Below are positions 1 to 11,954 of a stretch of DNA of 64,000 nt, piece after piece (the first letter of the stretch is position 1; every line of letters starts with the position of its first letter). A model generated the notes under the pieces. It saw nothing but the letters and a program-made list of their open reading frames with translations. It searched no databases and was not told the DNA's origin. Source of the stretch: Petrosia ficiformis. Lineage: Eukaryota; Porifera; Demospongiae; Haplosclerida; Petrosiidae. The position numbers and the translations under genes were made by a program. Location of the stretch: contig OX345649.1 in assembly GCA_947044365.1 (NCBI GenBank), forward strand, positions 3,233,633 through 3,297,632, given 5' to 3'.

Positions 1-94
1 TAACATGTTTTCCTGGAGGCATCTACATGTATGCTTCCTGTACATTTTACAAAATGCATAATATATATAACGCTTCATGTTTATTTTATTACAG

Positions 95-1509
95 ATTCAG
101 AGAGTGAAGAAAACTCTCTTCAGTGCTACCTTGTAGATGGTAGTAAAGGAGGAAGAAGATCAGATTTCCCAAAACTAAGGGAGGCTTTCAATGAGTTTTG
201 TGGACCTCGAGGAGAATATCTGAAGGGAATCATCATAACTCATCCAGATGAAGACCATTATAGGGGTGTTCAACAGCTCATGGAAAGTTATCGATTACAA
301 TGCCCCATACTGTTAACAGACCAATTTCTTGGAGAAGCCAATTATAACAATGTAGAACAATGTCTAAAATCATTAGAACAATGTGGCTATGTTGGCCGCC
401 ATTTGAATAACACAAGTGATGTTTACCCACATTTTCCACGTTGCTTCAGTATTCAGTGTTTCAATACCACACTTGTCCTGTATGAATATCATGGAAGCTC
501 TTTATCTGTAAATCGACCAGCAAACAAATATAGACACGGAAATGCAAATGATACCAGTATCGTACTGACTATCACAGATCCTAGTAATCCAGGTAGAATC
601 CTAGCTTGTCTGACAGGAGATATTAACATCAACCGTTACCAAACAGAACAAATAAGAGGAATGAAACAAATCCGTATTCTTTTAGTTCCTCATCATGGCA
701 GTAAATACAATTCAGAGTATATATTTTACAAACAATGCCAAGTCGACACTTATCTAATCTCGTGTGGACATCATCAACGATTTAGGTTTCCAGATAAAGA
801 AGTTTTGGGTGGAATATGTCGTGCAGCCATTGAAGCCAAAATGAGGGTTTGTATTACCCTGACAAATGGGAGACATCTTAACAGTGAAAAGATGTCTGAT
901 ATTCGTACAGTCCACAATATAGATTTAATGAGGTACGTTACTATATGTTACTGGGATGAATTTTTGTACAAATATAATCCAGTGATAGCTAATCCATGGC
1001 TTAATATCAGTGCTGAATCAACAGACAGATGTATCTTAAACACTATAGAATGGACCCTAGAAGGTTATAAAAAGCTCATTGAGCAAGTACGTGAAGGCAA
1101 ACAGATACAACTGACACTTCGAGTGAATGGAACACGATATTTGAGCATAAAGAACGAGAGAAATCAAATACAGTTGAATACTACAACTGAACCAAATCCT
1201 CTAAACGTTATTCATAGCTTGCCATCTCCTCTTGATCCATGCAATTGGGAAACAGACAAAGTCCTTGTATTAGCAGACACTTTAAATGTTCCAGGAACAA
1301 GCCCAATATTCTTACAACCGAACACTGGAGCTACAGCCCGTACTTATAATGAATTCACTATATTCCAATGTGTTCATATACCTTGGGCGATACAGTATGG
1401 ATCAAAAGATATTGCTACAAGCGGACTAGTAAATTGGATAGATACGATATACCAAACCAAACAGTTATATGATCGCCATAGCAGAATGCTCATGGCACTT
1501 AAATATTGA
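95..1509 (+). CDS. ComEC-like metallo-beta-lactamase-fold protein, 3' exon (partial)
   Basis: This is the last exon of a gene that begins before the window. A pyrimidine-rich tract ending in ttacag at 94 gives the acceptor, and the frame is open to TGA at 1507-1509 (about 470 codons). The exon encodes ITHPDEDH (codons near 235-258), an HxDxDH metal-binding motif. It then encodes LTGDI (near 617) and VPHHGS (near 688-702). These are the motif order and spacing of the MBL-fold hydrolase domain found at the C-terminus of ComEC/Rec2 and in many free-standing eukaryotic proteins. The residues support a di-metal hydrolase; the substrate is unknown. No signal peptide or membrane segment is visible in this part. 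The last ~200 residues match nothing I recognise. The N-terminal strand that usually precedes HxDxDH must lie upstream. Confidence 0.75.
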
Positions 1510-1857
1510 TTTAGTTTTTAGGGTACATGTGTACTTCTACATGTAAACGTTCATGGCATTATGTCAACATATAACCATTCTAGCCAGAGTAGTGTTAGAT
1601 GTGAGTTTCTATTTATAGTAGCATGGTTTCTATTTATAGTAGTATGGTTTCTATTTATAGTATTGAATACATGAAGAAATGTCATTTTTTAGTATTTTTG
1701 TACTTCAATGGTTTCTTTCTAATTATTTTTCATTTCTTATTTTTAAAGGCAAGCTGCTGTTAAATTATTATAAAATTTTTAAACTTTATTTTTGCTCTAA
1801 TAACAGGATACTCATTATTTACAAAACAAAACAAACTGTTTCTTTCTAGTGGGTAAC
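1510..1857. other. Gene-free AT-rich stretch downstream of the MBL gene
   Basis: No ORF or RNA gene is seen. A short direct repeat based on TTTCTATTTATAGTAG occurs three times near 1606-1662. This is probably the 3' untranslated region and flank of the MBL-fold gene. Confidence 0.5.
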
Positions 1858-2350
1858 TAGTGATATTGACATATATGTATACACATCTACATAGTTACAT
1901 ATACACGTACGTAGATTACTCCTACACATGTCATGTGATACATTAAATTGTACATGTATTAATGCACACATACATGTATAGTACAACCATAGCAAAACCA
2001 GATGTACATGTTAAACTGTACAATTATAAAGACACATATAGTACAACTACATGTACAGTAAAGCTAGCAACACTTGTGCATGTTAAGCTGTACAATTACA
2101 TGCACATATAGTACAACTACATGTACAGCAAAGCTAACTTTATTTGTTGCACATGTGCATGTTAAACTGTATAATATACAACACTTGCACATGTACACGT
2201 ACATGTTAAACTATATAATTACATGTACACATTAGTACAACTACATGTACAGCAAACCCAACGCGCATGCCAAACAACACAATTACATGTATATGCACAC
2301 ATACATGTAAATAGTACAACGATAGCAAAGTTAACTTCATTTGTTGTACA
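1858..2350. repeat. Palindrome-rich minisatellite, copy 1
   Basis: This is an irregular tandem array with units of about 45-80 bases. Each unit carries CATGTTAAACTGTA, CATATAGTACAACTAC and one or more ACATGTACA blocks. The array begins with AGTGATATTGACATAT, and the same start is seen at 7112. It lies upstream of Fic gene copy 1 and is part of a tandem duplication. An uninterrupted CATGTTAAACTG at 2158-2169 is the empty counterpart of the MITE insertion site at 7412. Confidence 0.8.
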
Positions 2351-2941
2351 CACTGTAAAAATTAATGGGTTATTTTAACCCTCATTTGGTTACATGAGTT
2401 TTAATTCATATTCAATTATCTTGGAGAACAAAGTTATTTGTTGATAAATTACATAAATTTGTGCTTGTAATAACATAATCAATAACATTCATGTATTATA
2501 CTCAACAACTATATAATTATGTACTTTTCATAATAGTCAATATAGACGAAAAACAAAAGAAGCTAGCACTTGTAAGTATTACCTAACAGGAAAAGAAATT
2601 AATCTCAGGAGGATATTATTGAAACTCTGCACTGTAAAAACTGATTGGTTGTTCTAACCAATTTGATTGGTTATGTGAGTTTCATCTGCTTAATAGTGCT
2701 TTTTCATATGTTCTATATCAAGTAGCCAATACTATAAATTATTTCTAATTGAAAATATAATGTTTACTTTCCGTTGTAAACATGTTTATGTTCCTAACGG
2801 AAAGTACAGATGTACCACCCATTAGGAACATAATAATCATTATATTCCCAATGGATAGTACATCTGTATTTATACATGCAGAAGGAATTGAAACACATGT
2901 AGCCAAATGAGCGTTAAAATAACCTATTATCTTTTACAGTG
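2351..2941. mobile_element. MITE with CACTGTAAAA termini
   Basis: The left end CACTGTAAAAATTAATGG and the right end, read in reverse complement, CACTGTAAAAGATAATAGG are inverted. Both are followed by GTTATTTTAAC. There is no coding capacity. A second CACTGTAAAA start at about 2631 suggests a nested relic of the same family. The element lies inside the minisatellite of copy 1 and is absent from copy 2. A related element spans 51065-52023. Confidence 0.7.
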
Positions 2942-3812
2942 CACATGCACTGTAAAACCAGTGTATATTGAGAAAAAAAACATCCCTATGATTGTTTAAG
3001 TGAAGATAAAAGTATACTTATGACTGCTTTGTGGTGTCCATCATTCAGTAATCATGGCTAACTTTATGATACCTGAAACACATCAGCCTATTATAGTTAC
3101 TATTTTGATTATCTACTCTGTTTACCTTTTAAAACACCTTGTAGTACTTAAAGAATATATTTCAGGTAGGATAGCTAGCTATTAGTTCCAGTTTCTACGA
3201 AAGCTACACAGTTTTCTTTCTTCTGATCTGTAGAGCTTGATCGCGCGTTCTTTTACGCGCCACGCCCATTAATTGACCGAGCCCCCGGGAATGATGTAAC
3301 TTCCTTAACTACGTATACAACGCATACTCGCATAGGTGACACAAGAAAATATATATATATATATAGTTCGAACCCGTGGGAAAGCAATCATAGGGATGGC
3401 CCTACGGGCCATAAAAATATGTTAAACTGTACAATTATATGCACACATAAATAACAATAAAGCGTATACATGTATATATTACATGTTATTATTAATTTTG
3501 TGCAAACAAATAACACTACACATTTACTCACTTTGACCAAATTTGGTCATTCATTAATTGGATATAATAATTAATTGGATAGGGAGTTAGAGATATTTTG
3601 AATACTAATATGGTTAAAGCGATATGAATATACGGAAAGCAATGAATATCATTAATATCATTAACATAATAATTATATACCGTGCACAAATGATGTTTAG
3701 CTGACTCACTACATATATTGTAAGACAATACTAGCATTCACATAGCTTGAATATCTTGAGTCAAACCTAGGGCTATATTGATATACTTGATCTATCCTAA
3801 TCTCCCAAGATA
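2942..3812. other. Gene-free region upstream of Fic gene 1
   Basis: No convincing gene is seen. It holds a GC-richer patch (about 3238-3300), a short TA run (3350-3364), and GTTCGAACCC followed by a GGCCCTACGGGCC hairpin (3367-3413). From about 3478 the sequence is shared with the 5' flank of Fic copy 2 (from about 8313), so this part is the duplicated promoter and leader. Confidence 0.5.
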
Positions 3813-4964
3813 ATGAGTGAGCTGAAAAGAATATTGGATTTCACTATTCCTGAGCAACCATTGTGGAGAGAAGAACATATGCCAACATCAGAGAAGCTCA
3901 AAGATATCATTCGATGGCGGAAGCAATATGATGCTCTAACAGAAGAAGACAAACAATTTTGTGGGAAACGATTTGCTCGAGTTATGGCTATCGAATATGT
4001 TTATGAATCAAATGTTGGAGAATTAGTTGGAACACAAACATATGAGGATACAAAGGAAATCTTAGAGTGTCTGATGACAAAGAAGAATGTACAGAGAGAA
4101 TGGACAACAAAAGAAATAGAGACAATCAATACTGAGGCAGCATTGATACAAATGCATGAACTACATACACAAAGTGAAATGGATCGTACTGGAGTACTAA
4201 CTGTACAACAAATATGTGATATTCATAAAATATTGTTGAGTGGATTACAAGGAGACGAAGGTAATCTGAGGAAAACTGTCGTATATACTAAACGACCTAA
4301 AGGGGCTATCCACTATTATCCTAAACCAGAACAAATCGAAGCAATGATATATGGAGCAATTGATGAACACAACATTCATATGGAAAAGAAATATATGCCA
4401 CCTGTCACCTCAATGGAGACCAGGATACCATACATCATTAAGAGTGCTGCCTGGCTTCTGGCTCGTTTTGTTACTATCCATCCTTTTGGAGATGGAAATG
4501 GACGTCTATGTCGTTTGCTTGCTAATTATGTATTATCTCTAGTCACTCCATTTCCTGTTCACGTGTACCAAACAGCAAATGTCAAACGACTAGTTTATCT
4601 CAATGCAATAATACAATGCCAAGATGATGACAGTGATCCACTTGATCTTGCTGCTCTACTGGTTGATAGTATTTGGATTGGATGGGATAGCCTATTCAAA
4701 AGCCTTGAAACATGGAAGAAAAGCAAACAAAATATTTCTATCATAATCCGATGGAGTAAACTCGAGGAAGAGGTGAAGAGAATAAGAAAAGAGGGCAAGC
4801 TTCCAAACGAGATTCTTAAACTCGTCAACAAGGAAGTGGAGAAACTTAAAATTGATGAAAATTTTAATGCTGAGTCTGATCAAGATGGATATATTAATAT
4901 TCCATTGTTACCAGATGAACAGTTAAAGAACAGAAAGCTACAGTATACACTTAAAATATTTTAA
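3813..4964 (+). CDS. Fic-domain protein (putative AMP-transferase), copy 1, intact
   Basis: An uninterrupted 383-codon frame. The Fic signature HPFGDGNGRLCR starts at about residue 223 and matches HPFx(D/E)GNGRxxR with every catalytic residue present. Family knowledge: the histidine acts as base in transferring AMP or another nucleotide-monophosphate part to a target hydroxyl. N-terminal to the core, ESNVGEL (about residues 65-71) fits the autoinhibitory helix pattern SxxxE, with Ser66 and Glu70. This is the regulated arrangement in which the inhibitory helix precedes the Fic core. The fifth position is Leu rather than the usual Gly/Asn. No signal peptide or transmembrane helix is seen, unlike animal FICD, so a cytosolic location is inferred. 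The start is supported by the identical leader in copy 2. The target is unknown. Confidence 0.9.
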   Translation: MSELKRILDFTIPEQPLWREEHMPTSEKLKDIIRWRKQYDALTEEDKQFCGKRFARVMAIEYVYESNVGELVGTQTYEDTKEILECLMTKKNVQREWTTKEIETINTEAALIQMHELHTQSEMDRTGVLTVQQICDIHKILLSGLQGDEGNLRKTVVYTKRPKGAIHYYPKPEQIEAMIYGAIDEHNIHMEKKYMPPVTSMETRIPYIIKSAAWLLARFVTIHPFGDGNGRLCRLLANYVLSLVTPFPVHVYQTANVKRLVYLNAIIQCQDDDSDPLDLAALLVDSIWIGWDSLFKSLETWKKSKQNISIIIRWSKLEEEVKRIRKEGKLPNEILKLVNKEVEKLKIDENFNAESDQDGYINIPLLPDEQLKNRKLQYTLKIF

Positions 4965-6597
4965 AAGAAGTAAACTTATTCATTATAAGTGGATAAAACC
5001 ATGTGCTTAATAAGTTAATACAATAGACATATAGAATGTAGCTAGCTATATATTAGTTATAATAGAACAGGTAGATATACATGCATATACAAATATACTT
5101 GTTTATGTGTGTGTGTGCTTTCTAATTGAAAAAAATATTTATAATTTATGTTTATTGAAGAAATTTACCTTAATACTTTTAATTTGGTACAATTCACTAC
5201 TTCATATTCAATTAGGTGATGTGCAGACAAGAGCAGGAGAGTTTAATCATCACTACTTTCACTTGTGATGCATTTTCCTATAATACTATAGTAGAAATTA
5301 TAATTTAATTGGCCATGTATATGTATGTTGTTATGACTGCATACATGTACATGTAATTATAATTTGCAATTCCAATTTCCTTATCCTGTTTAATAGATAT
5401 ACAATGAAGCAGAATAAATATTTTAGTTAAATCATTTTAGGTTCCCAAACCTTTTTTGTGCATCTAATATGAGATATTGGACATGACAACTGATTATAAT
5501 TGGTACATATATATTTTAATATATGCAGTCATAACAACCTGTATGATTGACCAATTAAATCCTAATTAGCATCATGCAACTGTATTAACCAATACATTTA
5601 TTATTTTAACAATTCCATATTATATAAACAGACTTGGGGTCAAATACTTGATAGTTATAACATGCCCAGTTGGGCTGTATCTGATTTATAAGCATGACAC
5701 CTGAGGATGGAGTGATCATAATTCGGATATACAGCCCAAATGGGTGTGTTATAAATGATTTACATGTATATCACTTGCATAGGCAGTTGTTAAGATACAT
5801 TGACTGTTGCTAGGATACTGTCTGACATTGTAATGGCACTTATTATTTTGTCCAGAGAGAAGAATACCTGGCCTTTTCCCTCAATTTGGATTTAGAAAGA
5901 CAGCTATACTGTCATCTCCAAGTTTCCTTAAGCTTCTATCTACAATGTATGTTCATGATATGAAACTTTCAGTGTTGTGAACTTGTGATACAAGTTAACT
6001 ACAGTGAATACTCTAGTTATTTCTTTGAATGTTTTTTCAACTTGGACTAAAGACTCCATAATGAACATAAATTATTTTAAAGTATTTGACCCTATGTCTG
6101 TATATAACAGATATCTACATTCAAACAGCAACTACTAATTCGAGTAGAATAAAAACACACTTTCTGCCAAAGTACACATACATGTACACACAAATGAAAA
6201 TACATACCTATTGAATGCTGCATGACCCTTCCCTAATTGTTGTATTATTAATTTTGCAGATTTTCATATACAAGTTAATTTATGCTATAATTATGGGCGG
6301 GGTGTTTCATAAGAAACATGTCAGCTTTATAACTTGTGAAGTATACATGTTGACACTTATCTCATCTTGTGTGGAAATCATAATTGTTACTAATAATCAG
6401 TTAATTATGTCTGAGTAGATATAGATGTAGTTAAGGATTGAGGGTTCCCTGTAAAAATTCTGCGTTTTTGCTCAGCAGCCCAGTCTTTCATGCAGCATTG
6501 AAAATCGAATTTGTTTATAGGCGGTTCTTCCAAGCTGATGAGTAATAATGAGATCAAGGACTGTTTGGTAAGACAAGAACGATTATTAGTTTTTATT
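4965..6597. other. Gene-free region with MITE relics and a hairpin
   Basis: No gene is seen. Around 5170-5270 the sequence matches the 3' coding end of Fic copy 2, so it marks the duplicated segment. Around 5280-5610 are end-less relics of the CACTGCAAAA MITE family (ATTTAATTGG...GTTGTTATGACTGCA and GGTACATATAT). An inverted repeat lies at about 5656-5753, with arms TTATAACATGCCCAGTTGG and TTATAACACACCCATTTGG each followed by GCTGTAT. The rest is AT-rich with no recognisable content. Confidence 0.5.
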
Positions 6598-6861
6598 CTA
6601 CCCAAATTTAGTACATAGTGGGCAGAATATACCTGGAGGATCCTCTACATAAAGCAACCAAGTTGCTGGAAGATCAATGATAGTAACACCAGGCGCTCTT
6701 GGCCATGGAGCAGTATTAGTCCAGCTAGATTTATATGTCTCCACCTGGCCTACTATTTTTGGTCTTTTGGCAGTAGGCAGGCTTACTGCTTCTCCAAACA
6801 AATTGTATTGTTTAGCCATGCGATAGCACCTCGCCAGCCATGCCCTCACATAGTTTTGCAA
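6598..6861 (-). pseudogene. Fragment with CxxC-type finger, probably transposon-derived
   Basis: An 87-codon frame on the minus strand contains KRPKI, then VTIIDLPATWLLYVEDPP and a terminal FCPLCTKFG. This resembles the start of a zinc finger of the kind found at the N-terminus of transposase-like proteins in invertebrates. Just past it the same strand is full of stops (6597 down to 6420). I read it as the 5' remnant of a decayed gene. The family is not certain. Confidence 0.3.
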
Positions 6862-7111
6862 ATTTCTAACCAGCTATAAATTCGTGCGAATAGTTTACCA
6901 GCAGTTTACTATTTTCATTTCAGCAAGTATAAATGCCAAGCTTTCTAGGAACACGCTTTAAAAGTTTCAATGAGGATCAAATCGCTTACAACGAGGCTCA
7001 ACGCGTGCTGAATATAAAATTAATTATATAAATAATCGTGGGTGTGGTTTCCTCTAGACGGTTAAAGCGTGTTGAACAACGCGCACAACGCGCTTTGCGG
7101 GAAACGCTGAG

Positions 7112-8330
7112 TTAGTGATATTGACATATACACACCTACATAGTTACATATACGTAGATTACTCCTACACATGTCATGTGATACATTAAATTGTACATGT
7201 ATTAATGCACACATATAGTGCAACCATAGCAAAACCAGATGTACATGTACATGTACATGTTAAACTGTACAATTATAAACACACATATAGTACAACTACA
7301 TGTACAGTACAGCTAGCAACACTTGTGCATGACAAGCTGTACAATTACATGCACATATATAGTGCAACTACATGTACAGCAAAGCTAACTTTACTTGTTG
7401 CAAATTGCATGTTAAGGTGGCGGTACAGCGGAAGCGAGAAACCATACAATTACCCGTTAATTATATTCATACTTTATTCATAATATTCATTTTGTGGTTG
7501 CAGTACAATACTATGCGCATACAGAACTGCGTTAAATATACATTCCTGTGGTATTATAATGAATCAAAGTCAGTGGGTTGTACTGAGGTACATTTTTCTC
7601 AGCTCTAATAATCAGTACAGCTCTGAAATTTTGAACAAACTTTTGTTACACGTGTACCTACAAAACAACGAAGCAATTTTTTCAATAGCGAAGCATTTTG
7701 TCGAGAAATTTGTCGAAGAAGGATGATGATATACAACTCCTGTGGTACAAAAACAGATATAAGGAAAAGGCCTTCGTTGTTTTCTAGACTAGGATGTATT
7801 CACTTTGCACAGTAAGTGTCCAGTCTTTGTCTTGTGTGTTTATGGAGAAAAATGTACCTTTGCGGCTGGTTCTGCTGACGATCATAACTCATGAATGCAA
7901 CATGCAAAATACTTCAAATTTTCACTGGTAATAAACTTCAATAAAATAATATTGTGTTGTAAATATGAAAATGAATTAAGAAATTGTAACAATGAAAATA
8001 ACAAAAAACTCTTTAGCTATGAATATCATTAACGTCACCGTACCGCCACCTTAACTGTATAATATACAACACTTGTACATGTACACGTACATGTACATGT
8101 TAAACTATAATTACATGTACACATATAGTACAACTACATGTACATGTACATGTATAGCAAGCTAACTTTACCTGTTGCACTTGTGCATGTTAAACTGTAT
8201 AATATACAACACTTGTACATGTACACGTACATGTTAAACTATATAATTACATGTACACATATAGTACAACTACATGTACAGCAAAACCAATGCGCATGCC
8301 AAACTGCACAATTACATGTTATTATTTTGT
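7112..8330. repeat. Palindrome-rich minisatellite, copy 2 (split by a MITE)
   Basis: The same repeat units as at 1858-2350, starting at AGTGATATTGACATAT and ending where the shared leader of the Fic genes begins (about 8313). ACATGT blocks expand locally to ACATGTACATGTACATGT. The array is interrupted at 7412-8054 by a TTAA-flanked element. Confidence 0.8.
7412..8054. mobile_element. TTAA-flanked MITE with GGTGGCGGTAC termini
   Basis: Left end TTAA-GGTGGCGGTAC (7412-7426) and right end GTACCGCCACC-TTAA (8040-8054) are perfect inverted repeats. The insert is about 635 bases and non-coding. The flanking minisatellite unit gives the empty site CATGTTAAACTGTATAA (2158 and 8186), so the insertion can be read directly, with one A lost at the right junction. 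TTAA target duplication is the hallmark of piggyBac-type and Kolobok-type elements; which one applies is not decided. Confidence 0.75.
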
Positions 8331-8619
8331 GCAAACAAACAACACTACACATTTACTCACTTTGACCAAATTTGGTCATTCATTAATTGGATACATGATA
8401 GGGAGTTAGAGATATTTTAAAAATGTGAATCTAGTATGATTAAAGTGATGATGAATATACGGAAAGCAATGAATATTATTAAAATAATAATTATACCGTG
8501 CACTTAGCTGACTCACTATATATATTGTAAGACAAAACTAGCATTCACATAGCTTGAATATCTTGAGTCAAACCTAGGGCTATATTGATATACTTGATCT
8601 ATCCTAATCTCCCAAGATA

Positions 8620-9839
8620 ATGAGTAAGCTGAAACAAATATTGGATTTAACTATTCCTGAGCAACCATTGTGGAGAGAAGAACATATGCCAACATCAGAG
8701 AAGCTTGATGATATCATTCGATGGCGGAAGCAATATGATGCTCTAACAGAAAAAGACAAACAATTTTGTGGGAAACGATTTGCTCAAGTTATGGCTATTG
8801 AATATGTTTATGAATCAAATGTTGGAGAATTAGTTGGAACACAAACATATGAGGATACAAAGGAAATCTTAGAGTGTCTGATGGCAAAGAAGAATGTACA
8901 GAGAAATTGGACAACAGAAGAAAAAGAGACAATCAATACTGAGGCAGCATTGATACAAATGCATGAACTACATACACAAAGTGAAATGGATCGTACTGGA
9001 ATGTTAACTGTACAACAAATATGTGATATTCATAAAATACTGTTGAGTGGATTGCGAACATTGCAAGGGGATGATGAAGGTAATCTGAGGCAAACTGACG
9101 CATATACTTTCCGACCTAATGGGGATATCCACTGGTATCCTAAACCACAACAAATTGAAGTAATGATATATGCAGCAATTGACGAACACAACATACATAT
9201 GGAGTATATGCCACCTGTCTTCTCAATGGAGAAAAGAATGGAGAAAAGAATACCATACCTCATTGAGAGTGCTGCCTGGCTTCTGGCTCGTTTTGTCATC
9301 CTTTTGGAGATGGAAATGGACGTCTATGTCGTTTGCTTGCAAATTATGTATTATCTCTAGTCACTCCATTTCCTGTTCACGTGTACCAAACAGCAAATGT
9401 CAAACGAGAAGTTTATATTGATGCAATAATACAATGCCAAGATGATGACAGTGATCCACTTGATCTTGCAGCTCTGCTGGTTGATAGTATTTGGATTGGA
9501 TGGGATAGCCTATTCAAAAGCCTTGAAACATGGAAGAAAAGCAAACAAAATATTTCTATCATAATCCGATGGAGTAAACTCGAGGAAGAGGTGAAGAGAA
9601 TAAGAAAAGAGGGCAAGCTTCCAAACAAGATTCTTGAACTCGTCAACAAGGAAGTGGAGAAACTTAAAATTGATGAAACATTTAATGCTGAGTCCGATCA
9701 AGATGGATATATTGATATTCCGTTGTTACCAGATGAAGAGTTTAATACATATTTAGTACAATTCACTACATGTACTTCATTCAATTGGGTGATGTGCAGA
9801 CAAGAGCAGAAGAGTTTAATCATCACTACTTTCTGCTAA
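8620..9839 (+). pseudogene. Fic-domain gene, copy 2, broken by a 7-base deletion
   Basis: A close paralogue of the gene at 3813-4964. The frame is open from 8620 to 9360 and resumes in another frame from 9333 to 9839. Alignment with copy 1 shows that TACTATC is missing at about 9296-9297. This removes Thr-Ile before the catalytic His and shifts the frame, so the HPFGDGNGR motif is present in the DNA but not in frame with the N-terminus. Other changes are a 12-base duplication giving MEKRMEKR (9228-9251) and a 3-residue extension RTL before QGDDEGN. The C-terminus reads into what is 3' flank in copy 1 (5174-5270). The inhibitory ESNVGEL is intact. It is most simply a pseudogene; the N-terminal part could still be made as a Fic-less protein of 246 residues. 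Confidence 0.85.
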
Positions 9840-10478
9840 AGTACTGTACACATACACATAAATCAAAACATAAGCTACTTCAACACGACGAATCCCAAGT
9901 CAAATATGATTTGCTTAGCATGTGTAACTCAATATTTAACTTGTAACTCAACATAATTCAAGCAGGAGTTCTCTCCTGCTTCATATACTCAGTGTTCTGC
10001 CAAACATTGTCAGAAATATCCACCACACAGCATGAATAGTCCTTTTTACCCAAGTCAATGGAATGTTGCAGTCCTTTAAATGAATACACAATGTCACATC
10101 TGGAGTATGCTTTTTTGCCATTTTGGGGTAGTTTAGTACAGGGGTGCATGGTTTATATAGAATAGTACAGCATCCTGTTTTTGCCATATTTGCAAACACA
10201 GTTGGAAAGTTCCAAATTTGCACTTGTGAACAGTGAAAAGAGAATTGAAATCCAGTGAATGAGCAGAGAGATATACATGTACAGATAGAAATAGTAGTTC
10301 AGGTATATTAAATTGAAGCAGGTAAGAAGTAGAAATTATACTTGTTTTTGTTCTGGAGCTTTTTTTTGACTACAAGTAGTATTCTATATCAGGTTTAAAG
10401 ACTACAGAAACAAATATAAATATTTCTTATTTCTTATCCTTCTTACCTGCTCATGCTTGAACTACTTTGTTGTCTCTA

Positions 10479-10510
<32 letters not shown>

Positions 10511-11954
10511 CTCCCTGCTCAATTCTTTTGCCTCTTCGGTGAAAAGGACTATTAACTATCACTCAGATGAATGAACTACCACTCAGATAATAAATACATG
10601 TATATAGTCTACTGAGACATAATTAAGTACACTGTATATATAAGTTAGAATCCAACCACCACTCTAAATATTTTGGGCAGAACACTGTATACCAGAAAGT
10701 CTAGAGACATTAACATATACATGAAGATTTACCTTATAAATTATATGAAGAATCAGTACTTCTGATGCATAATGGGTGCACAAAATGGGTGCAGTCAGTC
10801 AGATGACTCCTGTATATGAAGAAATGAAACAGTGTTGACAGATTACATTAGTCAGTTTCAATCAGTAAAGATAGAAGAAGCACAAAAACTCATGATAAAA
10901 TGTTTAATGAAATACATACCTTACAATCAGATTTATATCGTAGACGTACATTCAGTGAGAAGCAGCACAGAAGTTCAAAAACATTGCTAACACAACATTA
11001 CACTATTACATGTAGGTGCATGCTACATGTAGCATACTGGTTTTCTAACAAACTACATGTATGTACATGTACATGTATTTATGAAATATATTTATGTAAC
11101 ATGAAAATAAATGCTATGAAAATTGCAAAATATTGTCACTAATACAAGTAAAAGAATGTTTTGAACGTTAAAATGTATACTTGCAGTTTATACAATTAAT
11201 GATCTTGATTTTTATTATTCCCCTATGAAATGAAGTAATGGAATAACAATAATAATTAAAAAACTACATGTAGGGTATACACATAATGTAATTATCATAA
11301 TACATGTATAAGTATATACACAATATGTACTTATATGCGTACATGTACATGTACATGAACAAGTACATGTATGTACATGTATACACTTACATTTTTTGTG
11401 TACTACATACATGGTACATGTATATACTACTTATACATGTGCAGTATTCACAAATATGACATGTACATGTATATATATGCAAATGGACATCCTTGGATCA
11501 TGTATAGGCATGCAGGATATTGAAACTAGTATAAACTTTGTGCAATGTTCTAAAATGACTTGTTATAAACATGTTCACTACATAATAATTATGATTGTAA
11601 ATACATGTACATGTACAAGTAAACATTACATAAATTTCTGGTAATTATATCTCAAATATACATGTACATGTAATAGCTGCCACCTCATAAGTTCCCATAC
11701 ACATGTACAGTATTAAAGGCATTCACATTCACCTTCACATCAGAAACATGTTAGTTTGGAATGACCAAGAATCTTTTTACCTACACCATTTTCATATTAT
11801 TATTCTTTCCTTTCTTTATTGTGTGTATCAAATTTCAATCCAATGCTTACTTACAGTAAAATCATATGTTAACTTCATGACAGTCAGCTACACATGTACA
11901 TGTATACACTATATTACATATAAAGTCATGTGAATGTGAACAGACATTAGTAGA
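9840..11954. other. Gene-free region between the Fic pair and PIG-T
   Basis: No gene is seen. It contains a perfect 9-base-arm hairpin AAGCAGGAG/CTCCTGCTT at 9960-9981. A fold-back pair lies at about 10289-10466 (GTAGTTCA...AGGTAAGAAG with its inverted partner CTTCTTACCT...TGAACTAC). A TA microsatellite lies at 10482-10510. Many ACATGTACATGT palindromes occur from 11,050 to 11,910. Confidence 0.5.

Noticed and set aside
9290..9370. An intron restoring the frame of Fic copy 2.
   Set aside because: The difference from copy 1 is exactly 7 missing bases; no sequence is available to splice out and no GT/AG pair fits.
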